Source: an uncultured Alphaproteobacteria bacterium (GTDB lineage Bacteria; Pseudomonadota; Alphaproteobacteria; UBA6615). Taken from it: a stretch of 64,000 bases of DNA. This document shows, piece by piece, positions 43,401 to 51,446 of the stretch (position 1 is the first letter of the stretch; each line of letters starts with the position of its first letter). Position numbers and translations under genes: made by a program. The stretch covers positions 1 to 64,000 of the forward strand of contig CALSNJ010000007.1 in assembly GCA_943787745.1 (NCBI GenBank), written 5' to 3'. A model generated the notes under the pieces. That model did no database searches. It was not told where the DNA came from and saw only the letters and a list, made by a program, of their open reading frames with translations.

Positions 43401-43414
43401 GAAGGCTTCGCCCC

Positions 43415-44608
43415 ATGACCACAAAACCAATTCTCATTGCAGGGGGTGGCATTGGCGGGCTGTCGGCTGCGCTCGGGCTCGCAGGTAAGGGTTTTGACGT
43501 TGTCGTCTTTGAGAAGGCCTCGAAGTTTGGCGAGATCGGTGCGGGCATCCAGCTGGGGCCGAATGCGTTTCATGCGTTTGACTATTTGGGGGTCGGCGAT
43601 TGGGCGCGGGAAAAAGCCGTCTATGTCGATTATCTGCGGCTCATGGATGCGGTGGATGGAGAATTGATTCTCGACATTCCACTCGATGCAGCGTTTCGCG
43701 AACGTTTTGGCAATCCCTATGCGGTGGTTCATCGCGGAGATCTGCACGGGGTGCTTTTGAAGGGGTGTGAAGAAAGCCCCCACATAAAACTGCAGGTCAG
43801 CAGCGAGGTCGTTTCCTATCAACAGGATGGCGCGGGGGTTCGGGTGCAGCTCGCCAATGGAAAGACTCATGACGGGGTGGCGCTGATCGGCGCGGATGGC
43901 TTGCGCTCCCATGTGCGTGCCCAGCTTGTCGGGGACGGCGCACCGCGGGTGTCGGGACATTCCACGTTTCGGGCGGTCATCCCGACAGAGAAAATGCCGG
44001 AGGATCTGCGCTGGAACGCGGCGGCCCTCTGGGCTGGTCCGAAATGCCATATCGTCCATTACCCGCTCTCGGGCTGGAAATATTTCAATCTCGTTGTGAC
44101 CACCCATGATGATGCGCCCGAAGCGGTGACGGGACAGCCCGTGGCACGGGACGAGGTGCGGCGGCATTTCACCCATATCAGCGAGAAAATCCGCCGGGTG
44201 ATCGAAACCGGGGATGACTGGAAGCTCTGGGTTCTGTGTGACCGGGACCCGATCGACACCTGGGTCGAGGGCCATGTCGCCCTGCTTGGGGATGCTGCCC
44301 ATCCGACCCTCCAGTACTACGCTCAGGGGGCCTGCATGGCCCTGGAGGACTCGGTCTGCCTGTCCCATCTGCTCGACCGCCACCGGGATGATCTGCATGC
44401 CGGGCTGGTTGCCTATCAGGAGGCCCGTGTGGTGCGGACGGCACGGGTCCAACTGGGCTCACGTGCCATCGGCGATCACGTTAATCATCCCGAAGGGGTG
44501 CATGCGCGGGTTCGAAACGAAATCCTGCGGTCATACTCTGTCGAGGATTGTTATGACCGTATTGACTGGCTCTATGGACATCACGGCCTGTCCGGCCTGG
44601 AGGGTTGA
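43415..44608 (+). CDS. FAD-dependent monooxygenase, 3-hydroxybenzoate 6-hydroxylase type
   Basis: 397 aa. ILIAGGGIGGLSAALGLAGK binds FAD, VVHRGDLHGVLLKG is the DG/GD-type block with ALIGADGLRSHVRAQL, and GDAAHPTLQYYAQGACMALE is the flavin-ribityl motif seen in 3-hydroxybenzoate 6-monooxygenases and salicylate hydroxylases. These use NADH and O2 to hydroxylate an aromatic acid, giving gentisate in the first case. Gentisate dioxygenase is not in the window. A GGAAGG ribosome site precedes the ATG; MarR begins four bases after the stop. Confidence 0.88.
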   Translation: MTTKPILIAGGGIGGLSAALGLAGKGFDVVVFEKASKFGEIGAGIQLGPNAFHAFDYLGVGDWAREKAVYVDYLRLMDAVDGELILDIPLDAAFRERFGNPYAVVHRGDLHGVLLKGCEESPHIKLQVSSEVVSYQQDGAGVRVQLANGKTHDGVALIGADGLRSHVRAQLVGDGAPRVSGHSTFRAVIPTEKMPEDLRWNAAALWAGPKCHIVHYPLSGWKYFNLVVTTHDDAPEAVTGQPVARDEVRRHFTHISEKIRRVIETGDDWKLWVLCDRDPIDTWVEGHVALLGDAAHPTLQYYAQGACMALEDSVCLSHLLDRHRDDLHAGLVAYQEARVVRTARVQLGSRAIGDHVNHPEGVHARVRNEILRSYSVEDCYDRIDWLYGHHGLSGLEG

Positions 44609-44612
44609 GCCA

Positions 44613-45095
44613 ATGTCTCAGGCTGATGTGCCCGAACGCGGCGTCTTTGCTGACGTTCAGACGACGCCCGGCCATCTGTTGCGGCGGTTTCAGCAAATCG
44701 CGGTCTCGATGTTTCTCAAAGAATGCCGGGATCTCGACCTGACGCCTTTGCAATTTGCCACATTGGCCGCGCTTTCGGCGGCACCGCCGTTGGATCAGGC
44801 GACGCTCGGCGGGATGGTGGCCCTTGATCGCACCACCATCGGCGTGGTTGTGCGCAAACTGGAAGAACGTGGATTGGTGACGCGCACCACATCGGCTGCG
44901 GACCGGCGTGCGAAGTTGATTCAGATGACCCCTGAAGGCGCAGCTGTTCTCCAGGCGGCCGTGCCGCATGTGGCGCGTGTGCAGGACCATCTTTTGGCGC
45001 CGCTGGACGAAACCGAGCGCGCCCAGCTCGTCGCGTTGATGCGCCGGGTTGTCGTCGCCCATAACGAGGAAAGCCGCGCACCGCTTCGTGTTTGA
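44613..45095 (+). CDS. MarR-family transcriptional regulator
   Basis: 160 aa from an ATG after GGAGGG. LTPLQFATLAALSAAPPLDQ, LGGMVALDRTTIGVVVRKLE then ERGLVTRTTSAADRRAKLIQ form the winged helix, with DRRAKLIQMT the wing. Long N- and C-terminal helices dimerise. MarR proteins usually repress nearby catabolic genes and release DNA on binding an aromatic acid. The palindrome before the co-transcribed monooxygenase is the obvious target. Confidence 0.92.
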   Translation: MSQADVPERGVFADVQTTPGHLLRRFQQIAVSMFLKECRDLDLTPLQFATLAALSAAPPLDQATLGGMVALDRTTIGVVVRKLEERGLVTRTTSAADRRAKLIQMTPEGAAVLQAAVPHVARVQDHLLAPLDETERAQLVALMRRVVVAHNEESRAPLRV

Positions 45096-45144
45096 CCGAT
45101 TTGCACGCTATACTTTCGCGGCAACGACATAAAACAAGGAGAGC

Positions 45145-45726
45145 ATGATGCGCACGATCGACATTTCTCCCGAGGACATGGAAAAGCGCGTGTCGCGGTT
45201 TCAGGACCTCAAGCCGCTGCACGCGGCGGCGACCCTCGACATGCCCCAGGAAGCCAAGGACGTGATTTATTCCCGCGAACTTCTGTCCGTGATCGGACTG
45301 GAGGGTGCTGCGGACACGCCGGTCAATCAGGGTGCGCCCATTCAGGGCGCGGGCGGGATCACCATGACCCACGCCAAATGCCCACCGGGCACGGGCCCCT
45401 CTCTGCATGCCCATCAACAGACTTACGAGACCTTCACCGTCCTGCGCGGACGTTTCGAAGTGACCTGGAACGATGACGGCGCGCATCGGGTCGAACTTGA
45501 TGAGTTCGATACGATTTCGGTGCCGCCGGGTGTTTGTCGGGCATTTCGGAATATTGGGGAAGAAGAGGGTTTGCTGCAGGTCGTGATCAGTGGCGGCGTG
45601 CACGATATGACCGATATCGATTTTCCGAAGGGCACGGCCGAACAGCTCGCCGCGTTCGGTGATGATGTGGTCCGGCAATTCGAGGAACGCGGCATGACCT
45701 TTACGGCAGGCAAAGACGCCGCCTGA
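45145..45726 (+). CDS. Cupin-domain protein
   Basis: 193 aa; two adjacent ATGs at 45145 and 45148 after AAGGAGAGC. A single cupin: GPSLHAHQQTYETFTVLRG gives the His-His-Glu set and ISVPPGVCRAFRNIG replaces the usual second-motif His with Cys-Arg. The N-terminal 75 residues are helical. It follows marR by 49 bases and may act on the monooxygenase product, but gentisate dioxygenases are about twice this size, so ring cleavage is only a guess. Confidence 0.78.
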   Translation: MMRTIDISPEDMEKRVSRFQDLKPLHAAATLDMPQEAKDVIYSRELLSVIGLEGAADTPVNQGAPIQGAGGITMTHAKCPPGTGPSLHAHQQTYETFTVLRGRFEVTWNDDGAHRVELDEFDTISVPPGVCRAFRNIGEEEGLLQVVISGGVHDMTDIDFPKGTAEQLAAFGDDVVRQFEERGMTFTAGKDAA

Positions 45727-45771
45727 CGGTTTGAATGAACGATTTCGATCCGGCGGGAATGTGCCCAGAAA

Positions 45772-45785
45772 TTGACCCTGATCAA
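45772..45785. promoter_or_regulatory. FNR-type box before universal stress protein gene
   Basis: TTGACCCTGATCAA matches TTGAT-N4-ATCAA with one change (C for T in the left arm). It lies 57 bases before the stress-protein ATG, a fitting distance for activation near -41.5. An FnrL-type regulator is encoded 2.8 kb downstream. Confidence 0.65.
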
Positions 45786-45842
45786 GGCGCCTCGTGCCAA
45801 TCCATCTGATGGTTGAACCCAACCAACGGATGGAGGTCCCAA

Positions 45843-46652
45843 ATGTCCTATCAAACGATTTGTGCCGGTTTTCTTCAGGGTGATCCACGCAATCAGGCGG
45901 TGATGGATGCTGCGATCAAGATGGCGCTGGATCAGGGTGCACATCTCACGGGCGTGCATCTGGTCCCGCCATTGAATGTCCCGATCTATGTGGCGGTGCC
46001 ATTTCCTGACGACCTGATGGCGTCCTATTACGCGGATGCCGAGGCGGAAGGAGAGAAACTGCAGGCGGTCTTTGAGGCCCGATGCGAGAGCGCGGGCGTT
46101 GAATCCCGAGAATGGCATGGCGGCGCGCGAACCGTACTGACGGTGCTGGAAGAACTTGCGGCGGTCACCGACCTCTTTGTTCTCGCCCAGCATACTTCGG
46201 GGGATTATGACTGGTTGTTGGGGGAAGCGACGCTCTTGCTGGGTGTGCCGATCCTTGCGATTCCGGAAGCTGGAAATTTCGAGACCTTCGGGAAGAATGT
46301 GCTGCTCGCATGGGCCCCGCGACGGGAATGCGCCCGCGCTGTTCGGGACGCCATGCCCATCCTCCGTGAGGCCGATCAGGTTGTCGTTCTGCGCGGTGAT
46401 GTGGCTGATGATGCCCGGGACGTTGGCATCGGTGCCTATCTGTCGCGCCATGGGGTCCGGGCCAGTATCAAACATGTGACAACCGATGAGGTCGCCATCG
46501 GCGACGCTATCCTTAACGCAGTCACGGATGAGGGTTGTGACATGATCGTCATGGGGGCCTATGGCCATTCCCGGATCCGGGAAATGACCTTCGGTGGGGC
46601 GACACGCAATGTGCTAAAACACATGACCGCCCCAACAATGCTGTCGCATTAG
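45843..46652 (+). CDS. Tandem universal stress protein
   Basis: 269 aa from ATG MSYQTICAGFLQGD after GGAGG. Two UspA folds are fused: the first has HLTGVHLVPPLNVPIYVAVP and degenerate nucleotide loops, the second ends DMIVMGAYGHSRIREMTFGG then ATRNVLKHMTAP, with the ATP-binding GxxG...G(S/T) pattern MGAYGHSRIREMTFGGATRN. Tandem USPs are often induced under low oxygen or stasis, consistent with the FNR-like box. The first 10 codons of a longer frame are excluded. Confidence 0.9.
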   Translation: MSYQTICAGFLQGDPRNQAVMDAAIKMALDQGAHLTGVHLVPPLNVPIYVAVPFPDDLMASYYADAEAEGEKLQAVFEARCESAGVESREWHGGARTVLTVLEELAAVTDLFVLAQHTSGDYDWLLGEATLLLGVPILAIPEAGNFETFGKNVLLAWAPRRECARAVRDAMPILREADQVVVLRGDVADDARDVGIGAYLSRHGVRASIKHVTTDEVAIGDAILNAVTDEGCDMIVMGAYGHSRIREMTFGGATRNVLKHMTAPTMLSH

Positions 46653-46677
46653 TCGGAGCCCTCACCGCGCGCAGGAA

Positions 46678-47928
46678 ATGATGATCGCACCTGATCAGGA
46701 ACCCACTGTCAGGTTGCGCCGGACGCTCACGCTGCCGTTGCTCACACTCTATGGAGTGGGGGTGACGGTGGGGGCAGGAATCTATGTCCTGACGGGCAAG
46801 GTCATCGGGGTTGCCGGTGTTTTCGCGCCCGTGAGCTTTCTGCTGGCCGCTCTGCTTGCTGGCCTGAGCGCATTGAGTTTTGCCGAACTCGCCGTACGTA
46901 TGCCGCGTGCGGCGGGGGAAGCTCTTTATGTGCGCGAGGGGCTGGGGTCGTCGGTTCTTGCACTCGTGGTGGGGCTGGCGGTGGTGGCCGCTGGCACCAT
47001 ATCGTCCGCGGCGATCGTTCGCGGCTTTGCCGGTTATGCCCGGGTGCTGGTCGATCTGCCGACATTGCTCCTGATTGTGCTCGTTGTGACCCTGCTTTGC
47101 CTGCTCGCGATCTGGGGCATCCGGCAGGCTGTGCTGGTGGCCGCGCTGTTTACGGTGATCGAGGTTGGTGGGTTGCTCCTCATTATCTGGACGGCCCGCG
47201 GATCGTTTGCACAGCTAGATGAATGGGTTCTGGAACTGGGCTCAGAGTTTACAGTCGGGCAGTTGTCCCTTATCGGATCTGCGGCCGTGCTTTCGTTTTT
47301 TGCATTCATCGGCTTTGAAGACATGGTGAATGTCGCCGAGGAAGTCCGCGATGTGGATCGGACCATGCCGCGCGCGATCATTCTCACCATTGTTGTGACC
47401 TCGATGCTCTATGTGGCGATATCCCTGGTCGCGTTGTTGAGTGTCGAGGCGGTTGCGCTGGGCCAGAGTGAGGCCCCGCTCGCCGACCTCTACGCCAGTG
47501 TTTCGGGGCGATCATCCCTGCCGATTGTCATTATCGGGTCGCTTGCGATCATCAATGGTGCCTTGATCCAGATTATCATGGGCTCTCGTGTGCTCTATGG
47601 ACTGGCCAATCAGGGAAACATCCCGGCTGTGTTTGGCTATGTGCACCCGCGTTTCCATACCCCGGTTGTCGCCACGCTGGTAATCGGCGGGATCGTGATG
47701 CTTGGATCGGTTCTGTTGCCCCTTGAGGCGCTTGCGCGCCTGGCATCTATCGTGATCATGAGCGTTTTCGCGGTGGTCAATCTATCATTGATTGTGATCA
47801 AGCGACGTGATGGAAAACCTGAGACGTCGCAGTTTGAGGTGCCAATCTGGGTTCCCGTGACCGGTGGCCTGAGCAGTGCCGGTTTGGTTGTCTTTCAGGC
47901 TCTGGAGTTTCTCGGATTGGCCGGATAA
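46678..47928 (+). CDS. APC-family amino acid permease
   Basis: 416 aa; ATGs at 46678 and 46681, the second better spaced from AGGA. Twelve helices; TLYGVGVTVGAGIYVLTGKV is the helix-1 binding region, FAELAVRMPRAAGEALYVRE helix 3, and FFAFIGFEDMVNVAEEVRDV the helix-6 signature of the APC superfamily. A cationic or neutral amino acid is likely. Starts 25 bases after the stress protein and may share its transcript. Confidence 0.92.
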   Translation: MMIAPDQEPTVRLRRTLTLPLLTLYGVGVTVGAGIYVLTGKVIGVAGVFAPVSFLLAALLAGLSALSFAELAVRMPRAAGEALYVREGLGSSVLALVVGLAVVAAGTISSAAIVRGFAGYARVLVDLPTLLLIVLVVTLLCLLAIWGIRQAVLVAALFTVIEVGGLLLIIWTARGSFAQLDEWVLELGSEFTVGQLSLIGSAAVLSFFAFIGFEDMVNVAEEVRDVDRTMPRAIILTIVVTSMLYVAISLVALLSVEAVALGQSEAPLADLYASVSGRSSLPIVIIGSLAIINGALIQIIMGSRVLYGLANQGNIPAVFGYVHPRFHTPVVATLVIGGIVMLGSVLLPLEALARLASIVIMSVFAVVNLSLIVIKRRDGKPETSQFEVPIWVPVTGGLSSAGLVVFQALEFLGLAG

Positions 47929-47951
47929 GCGTTTTCGGCCAGCAGTCGGGA

Positions 47952-48464
47952 TCAGGGCATCGGGACGTGGAGTGTCACGACCTTATCGTCTGATGACGTG
48001 GATTCATCGGGCAGGATCCGAACGCATTCAACGGGCAGGCGGAAAATATTCCCCTCGGGATCGGACCAACGGTTCTCCAACCAGGTGCTGGAACGAGGCA
48101 GTTCTGCGCGGACGCGTGCGCAATTGTCTCGGAGGGCCACTTCAATCAATCCAGCGAGAAGTTCCTGCGCAACCAGCTCTTTTCGGGCGCGGTCCATAAT
48201 TACGATCTTCCGGGCGGAAAGCAGTCGCGAACCATCAGGCGCGTGGGTCCAGCAGAATGCGGCCATGCCGCGAACGAGGTCGTTGCGGAGTATCAGGATG
48301 ACGCCCGGTGCGCGCATTTGCGTCGGTTGTGCGGCAGCCAGAGGGATTGCAAACCGCCGCCATTCCTCAAGGGTCAGCGCGTGGTTGGCTTCCCGTGCAA
48401 GCGTATAGGCCTGATCAACATAATCATGCGTTAGCGCTTGTGTGTTTGCGTGCTTAGCATTCAA
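47952..48464 (-). CDS. Hypothetical protein, GNAT-like fold possible
   Basis: 170 aa. No named family is recognised. The order RGMAAFCWTHAPDGSRLLSA, RKIVIMDRARKELVAQELLA, GLIEVALRDNCARVRAELPR resembles the strand-helix core of GNAT acetyltransferases, without a clear QxxGxG/A loop. No signal or membrane segment. It is divergent from the FnrL-type regulator and shares with it an FNR-like box, so oxygen-dependent control is plausible. Confidence 0.6.
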   Translation of the reverse strand: MNAKHANTQALTHDYVDQAYTLAREANHALTLEEWRRFAIPLAAAQPTQMRAPGVILILRNDLVRGMAAFCWTHAPDGSRLLSARKIVIMDRARKELVAQELLAGLIEVALRDNCARVRAELPRSSTWLENRWSDPEGNIFRLPVECVRILPDESTSSDDKVVTLHVPMP

Positions 48465-48526
48465 CGCGCATCATCCCATGAACCTTTGACTTGGCAAGCA
48501 TCCTGTCGATGCTGGCGCAGGTTTCA

Positions 48527-48540
48527 TTGATGTGGCTCAA
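48527..48540. promoter_or_regulatory. FNR-type box between divergent genes
   Basis: TTGATGTGGCTCAA matches TTGAT-N4-ATCAA with one change in the right arm. It is about 80 bases before the fnr-like ATG and 63 bases before the divergent hypothetical gene, allowing autoregulation and control of both. Confidence 0.65.
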
Positions 48541-48619
48541 TGGGGCTGACTTTATATTGAAAATTGCTAATGTAGTGACAATCTGTAAGGGTTAGAAACG
48601 ACAAATCGGGTGGGGAAAC

Positions 48620-49342
48620 ATGACGGACCGTCAGAGTTACGGAAATGCTCCACATGCACATCATCGGTGTGATCAATGCGATGTACGCCATAAGGCGATG
48701 TGCGCGGCTGTAGAAGAGAAGGACAATGACCGTCTCGCCGCGATTGTCTCGCACCGGGATATTAGTCCCGGTCAGGTCATCTTCGAAGAGGGTGAGCCTG
48801 CCGAATATGCCTACAATATCTCCAGAGGTGAGGTGCGGCTTTACAAACTTCTGCCCGACGGCCGGCGTCAGATCACAGGGTTCCTCGGGGAGGGAGATTT
48901 CCTCGGTCTCGTGACAGATGACACCTATGCCTATGGCGCAGAGGCCATGACGCCTGTTGAGTTGTGCATCATGCGGCTGAGCAATCTGGAGCGCCTGATT
49001 GCCGATATACCTCCGGTGCGGGATAAACTCCTAGATATGAGCCGGGATGAACTGGCCGCCGCACAGGAGCAGATGCTTTTGCTGGGGCGCAAGACAGCGC
49101 GTGAGAAGCTTCTGTCCTTTCTGCTAAACCGGCTGGATCACAGTGATGTCAAAACATCAGAGGCCAAGATCATTTTGCCGATGTCGCGAACAGACATTGC
49201 GGATTATCTGGGGTTGACGATTGAGACGGTGAGCCGAACGTTCACCGCGCTGCGCGAAGAACGCCTGATAGAGTTGCCAGATACGCACACGGTGATGCTC
49301 CCGGATCTGGAAGCTGTGCGCGACGCATCCGAAGCGCTTTAG
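48620..49342 (+). CDS. FnrL-type Crp/Fnr transcriptional regulator
   Basis: 240 aa. N-terminal Cys17, Cys20 and Cys28 (HRCDQCDVRHKAMC) plus Cys116 (PVELCIMRLSNLE) are spaced as in [4Fe-4S] oxygen sensors of the FnrL/FixK-like group. VIFEEGEPAEYAYNISRGEV is the cyclic-nucleotide-type barrel; MSRTDIADYLGLTIETVSRT then FTALREERLIELP is the helix-turn-helix with ExxSR, which reads TTGAT half-sites. It should switch respiration genes under low oxygen. Confidence 0.92.
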   Translation: MTDRQSYGNAPHAHHRCDQCDVRHKAMCAAVEEKDNDRLAAIVSHRDISPGQVIFEEGEPAEYAYNISRGEVRLYKLLPDGRRQITGFLGEGDFLGLVTDDTYAYGAEAMTPVELCIMRLSNLERLIADIPPVRDKLLDMSRDELAAAQEQMLLLGRKTAREKLLSFLLNRLDHSDVKTSEAKIILPMSRTDIADYLGLTIETVSRTFTALREERLIELPDTHTVMLPDLEAVRDASEAL

Positions 49343-49374
49343 GAAACGATCAGGGCGCTGTCAGGCGTGATTGG

Positions 49375-50253
49375 CTAATTCGTTGACGGCTTCTTCCGGT
49401 TCTCGCGGAAGATTGAGTAGTAGTTGCCGGCAAAAATAAGTCCGGCACCTGCGAGCACGAGCAGCTCCACTGATTCACTGTAAAGCGCGAACCCGACCAG
49501 AACGATAAGCGGCAGGCGCATGAAGTCCATGGGCACCACAATGGTCTGGTCGGCCAGCGAGAGCGCTCTTGCTGTGCAGTAATGCGCCGACAAGCCGACC
49601 GCGCCGATCACCATCAGCCACAACAATTGCAGTAGGTCCGGCGTGGTCCATTCCAGCGCCGAAAGAACGATGCCAAATGGCAACTGAATCACAGACATAT
49701 AGAGCAGGATGGTGAGCGGTGAATCCGTTCGGGTCAGGAATTTTGTCAGGGTCAGTGTGATCGCGAACCCGACAGCGGCCCCCAGAACCGCGAAGGCTCC
49801 GGGTTCAATGACGGCCAAACCGGGCCGCAGGATGACAAGAATACCGGTAAAGCCCAGGACGAGCGCGACGACCCGCCCTCGATTGAGGCGCTCCCCCAGA
49901 AACAGAACCGCCAGAATGGTGGCCCAGATTGGCGTCGTGAACTCGATGGCAAAAACTTCGGCCAGCGGCAACAGGCCGATCCCTGTGATCCAGCCCAACT
50001 GCGCGCCAAAATGAACGATGTTGCGCCCGAACTGGGTCCCCAGATGCGCCGTGCGCCAGACCGATGCTCCGGCGCGGATTGCGAAGGGCAGCAGGATGAC
50101 AAGTGCTCCCAGGCTGCGGAACAACATGATCTGGAAGCTGTGGATTTCGCCGGAAATTTCGCGGACAGCAACAGCCATCAGGGAGAAGGACAGCAGCGTG
50201 CCGGTCATCCAGAAGACGGCCTGGATGACCGGCGCCACTGGCGTTTTTTTCAC
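49375..50253 (-). CDS. EamA/DMT-family transporter
   Basis: 292 aa with ten helices in two EamA repeats. SFLMAVAVREISGEIHSFQI and LFRSLGALVILLPFA open the first repeat, AIEFTTPIWATILAVLFLGE then RLNRGRVVALVLGFTGILVI close it. The family exports amino acids or other metabolites. The substrate is unknown. It starts 17 bases after the Ldh-family gene ends. Confidence 0.92.
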   Translation of the reverse strand: MKKTPVAPVIQAVFWMTGTLLSFSLMAVAVREISGEIHSFQIMLFRSLGALVILLPFAIRAGASVWRTAHLGTQFGRNIVHFGAQLGWITGIGLLPLAEVFAIEFTTPIWATILAVLFLGERLNRGRVVALVLGFTGILVILRPGLAVIEPGAFAVLGAAVGFAITLTLTKFLTRTDSPLTILLYMSVIQLPFGIVLSALEWTTPDLLQLLWLMVIGAVGLSAHYCTARALSLADQTIVVPMDFMRLPLIVLVGFALYSESVELLVLAGAGLIFAGNYYSIFRENRKKPSTN

Positions 50254-50270
50254 CTTTGGACCGGTTTGGG

Positions 50271-51338
50271 TCAGGCGAGTTCGTCCACGCCCAGATCGGC
50301 AGCGACCTTGGCCAGGTTGATCAGCAAGGGCTCGGGCAAAGGCACGCCATTTGCGGTTCGGTCGGCATAGGCCGCATGCGCGGATTCACCCGGCAAACGA
50401 ACCCGGTCAACACCACCCATGGTCGGCGAGCCGCGCATCTGTCGGATGACCTCGTCGATCTCGCGTTTGAAATCGGCCGGATCGATGAAGGCTTCGATGT
50501 TGATTGCGAGATAGAATTGTCCGGTGTTCGTGACGGAGCTCGGATCAGCATTCATGTCGACCACGTTGCGGCCAAAATTGGCACCGTTGAGAGTGCCGCC
50601 CAGAATGCCGAAGATCAGTGCCAGGCCATAGCCCTTGGGTCCGCCAATGGGCAGCAGGAAGCCCGTGTCGGACTTGCTGGCATCGGTCAGTGGGGTTCCG
50701 TCCTTGTTGATCATCCAGCCTTCGGGCATTTCCATGCCGCGCTGGGCGTAAACCTTGACCTTGCCGTAGGACGTTACGGTCGTGGCCATGTCGAGGATGA
50801 TCGCATTCTCTTCATCGCCGGGAATTGAAACAGAAATCGGGTTTGTCGAAAGCAGCATTTCCGTACCACCCCAGGGCGGCAGGTGATTGGCACTGCCGAC
50901 CGCGACATAAAGCCCGATCATGTTGTGCTCCATCGCCATGTTCGAATAGACCGATGCCGCACCCGCGTGATTGGAGTGATGCAAGCCGACCCAGCCGACA
51001 CCGGCGGTCTTGGCTTTCTCGATCGCCATGTCGGCGGCTCTTTTGACCACCAGATGGCCCATGCCATTGTCGCCATCCAACAGTGCGGTGGCCGCAAATT
51101 CGCGATCGACTTTCATGTTCGGCGTAGGATTGAAGCCGCCTGCCTTCACGCGGCCGATATAGCCGGGGAGGCGGAATATACCGTGGGAATCCTTGCCGAG
51201 CATGTCAGCTTCTGCCATCAGATGGGCGACAGTCCTGGCGTCAGTATCGGGCAGACCCACTCCTGCAAAGCACCGTGCCATGAAGGCTTCGATCTGATCG
51301 CGTGTGAACCGCTGCATAGGTGTTGCGTCTTCTGGCAT
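50271..51338 (-). CDS. Ldh-family (malate/L-lactate/ureidoglycolate) dehydrogenase
   Basis: 355 aa from the ATG giving MPEDATPMQRFTRDQIEAFM, seven bases after GGGGGAA; a TTG at 51353 would add five residues. LMAEADMLGKDSHGIFRLPG carries the catalytic His of the Ldh_2 fold, GWVGLHHSNHAGAASVYSNM binds NAD(P), and ILDMATTVTSYGKVKVYAQR is diagnostic. The family oxidises 2-hydroxyacids. The amidase is divergent. Confidence 0.92.
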   Translation of the reverse strand: MPEDATPMQRFTRDQIEAFMARCFAGVGLPDTDARTVAHLMAEADMLGKDSHGIFRLPGYIGRVKAGGFNPTPNMKVDREFAATALLDGDNGMGHLVVKRAADMAIEKAKTAGVGWVGLHHSNHAGAASVYSNMAMEHNMIGLYVAVGSANHLPPWGGTEMLLSTNPISVSIPGDEENAIILDMATTVTSYGKVKVYAQRGMEMPEGWMINKDGTPLTDASKSDTGFLLPIGGPKGYGLALIFGILGGTLNGANFGRNVVDMNADPSSVTNTGQFYLAINIEAFIDPADFKREIDEVIRQMRGSPTMGGVDRVRLPGESAHAAYADRTANGVPLPEPLLINLAKVAADLGVDELA

Positions 51339-51446
51339 TTTGTATTCCCCCAAATCAAAAAGTTCTTATGGGAGCACCATAGACGGAAAACCCGGTGCAG
51401 GGGGAGGGGGTGAACGCCTATACTGTGATGACAGGGAGGCACAGAA

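Noticed and set aside
43394-44452. A 352-codon minus-strand frame across the monooxygenase gene
   Set aside because: The plus strand encodes a full FAD monooxygenase; the antisense frame shows no motif or ribosome site.
45423-46568. A 381-codon minus-strand frame spanning the cupin and universal stress protein genes
   Set aside because: It covers two clear plus-strand genes and their gap; no homology in the product.
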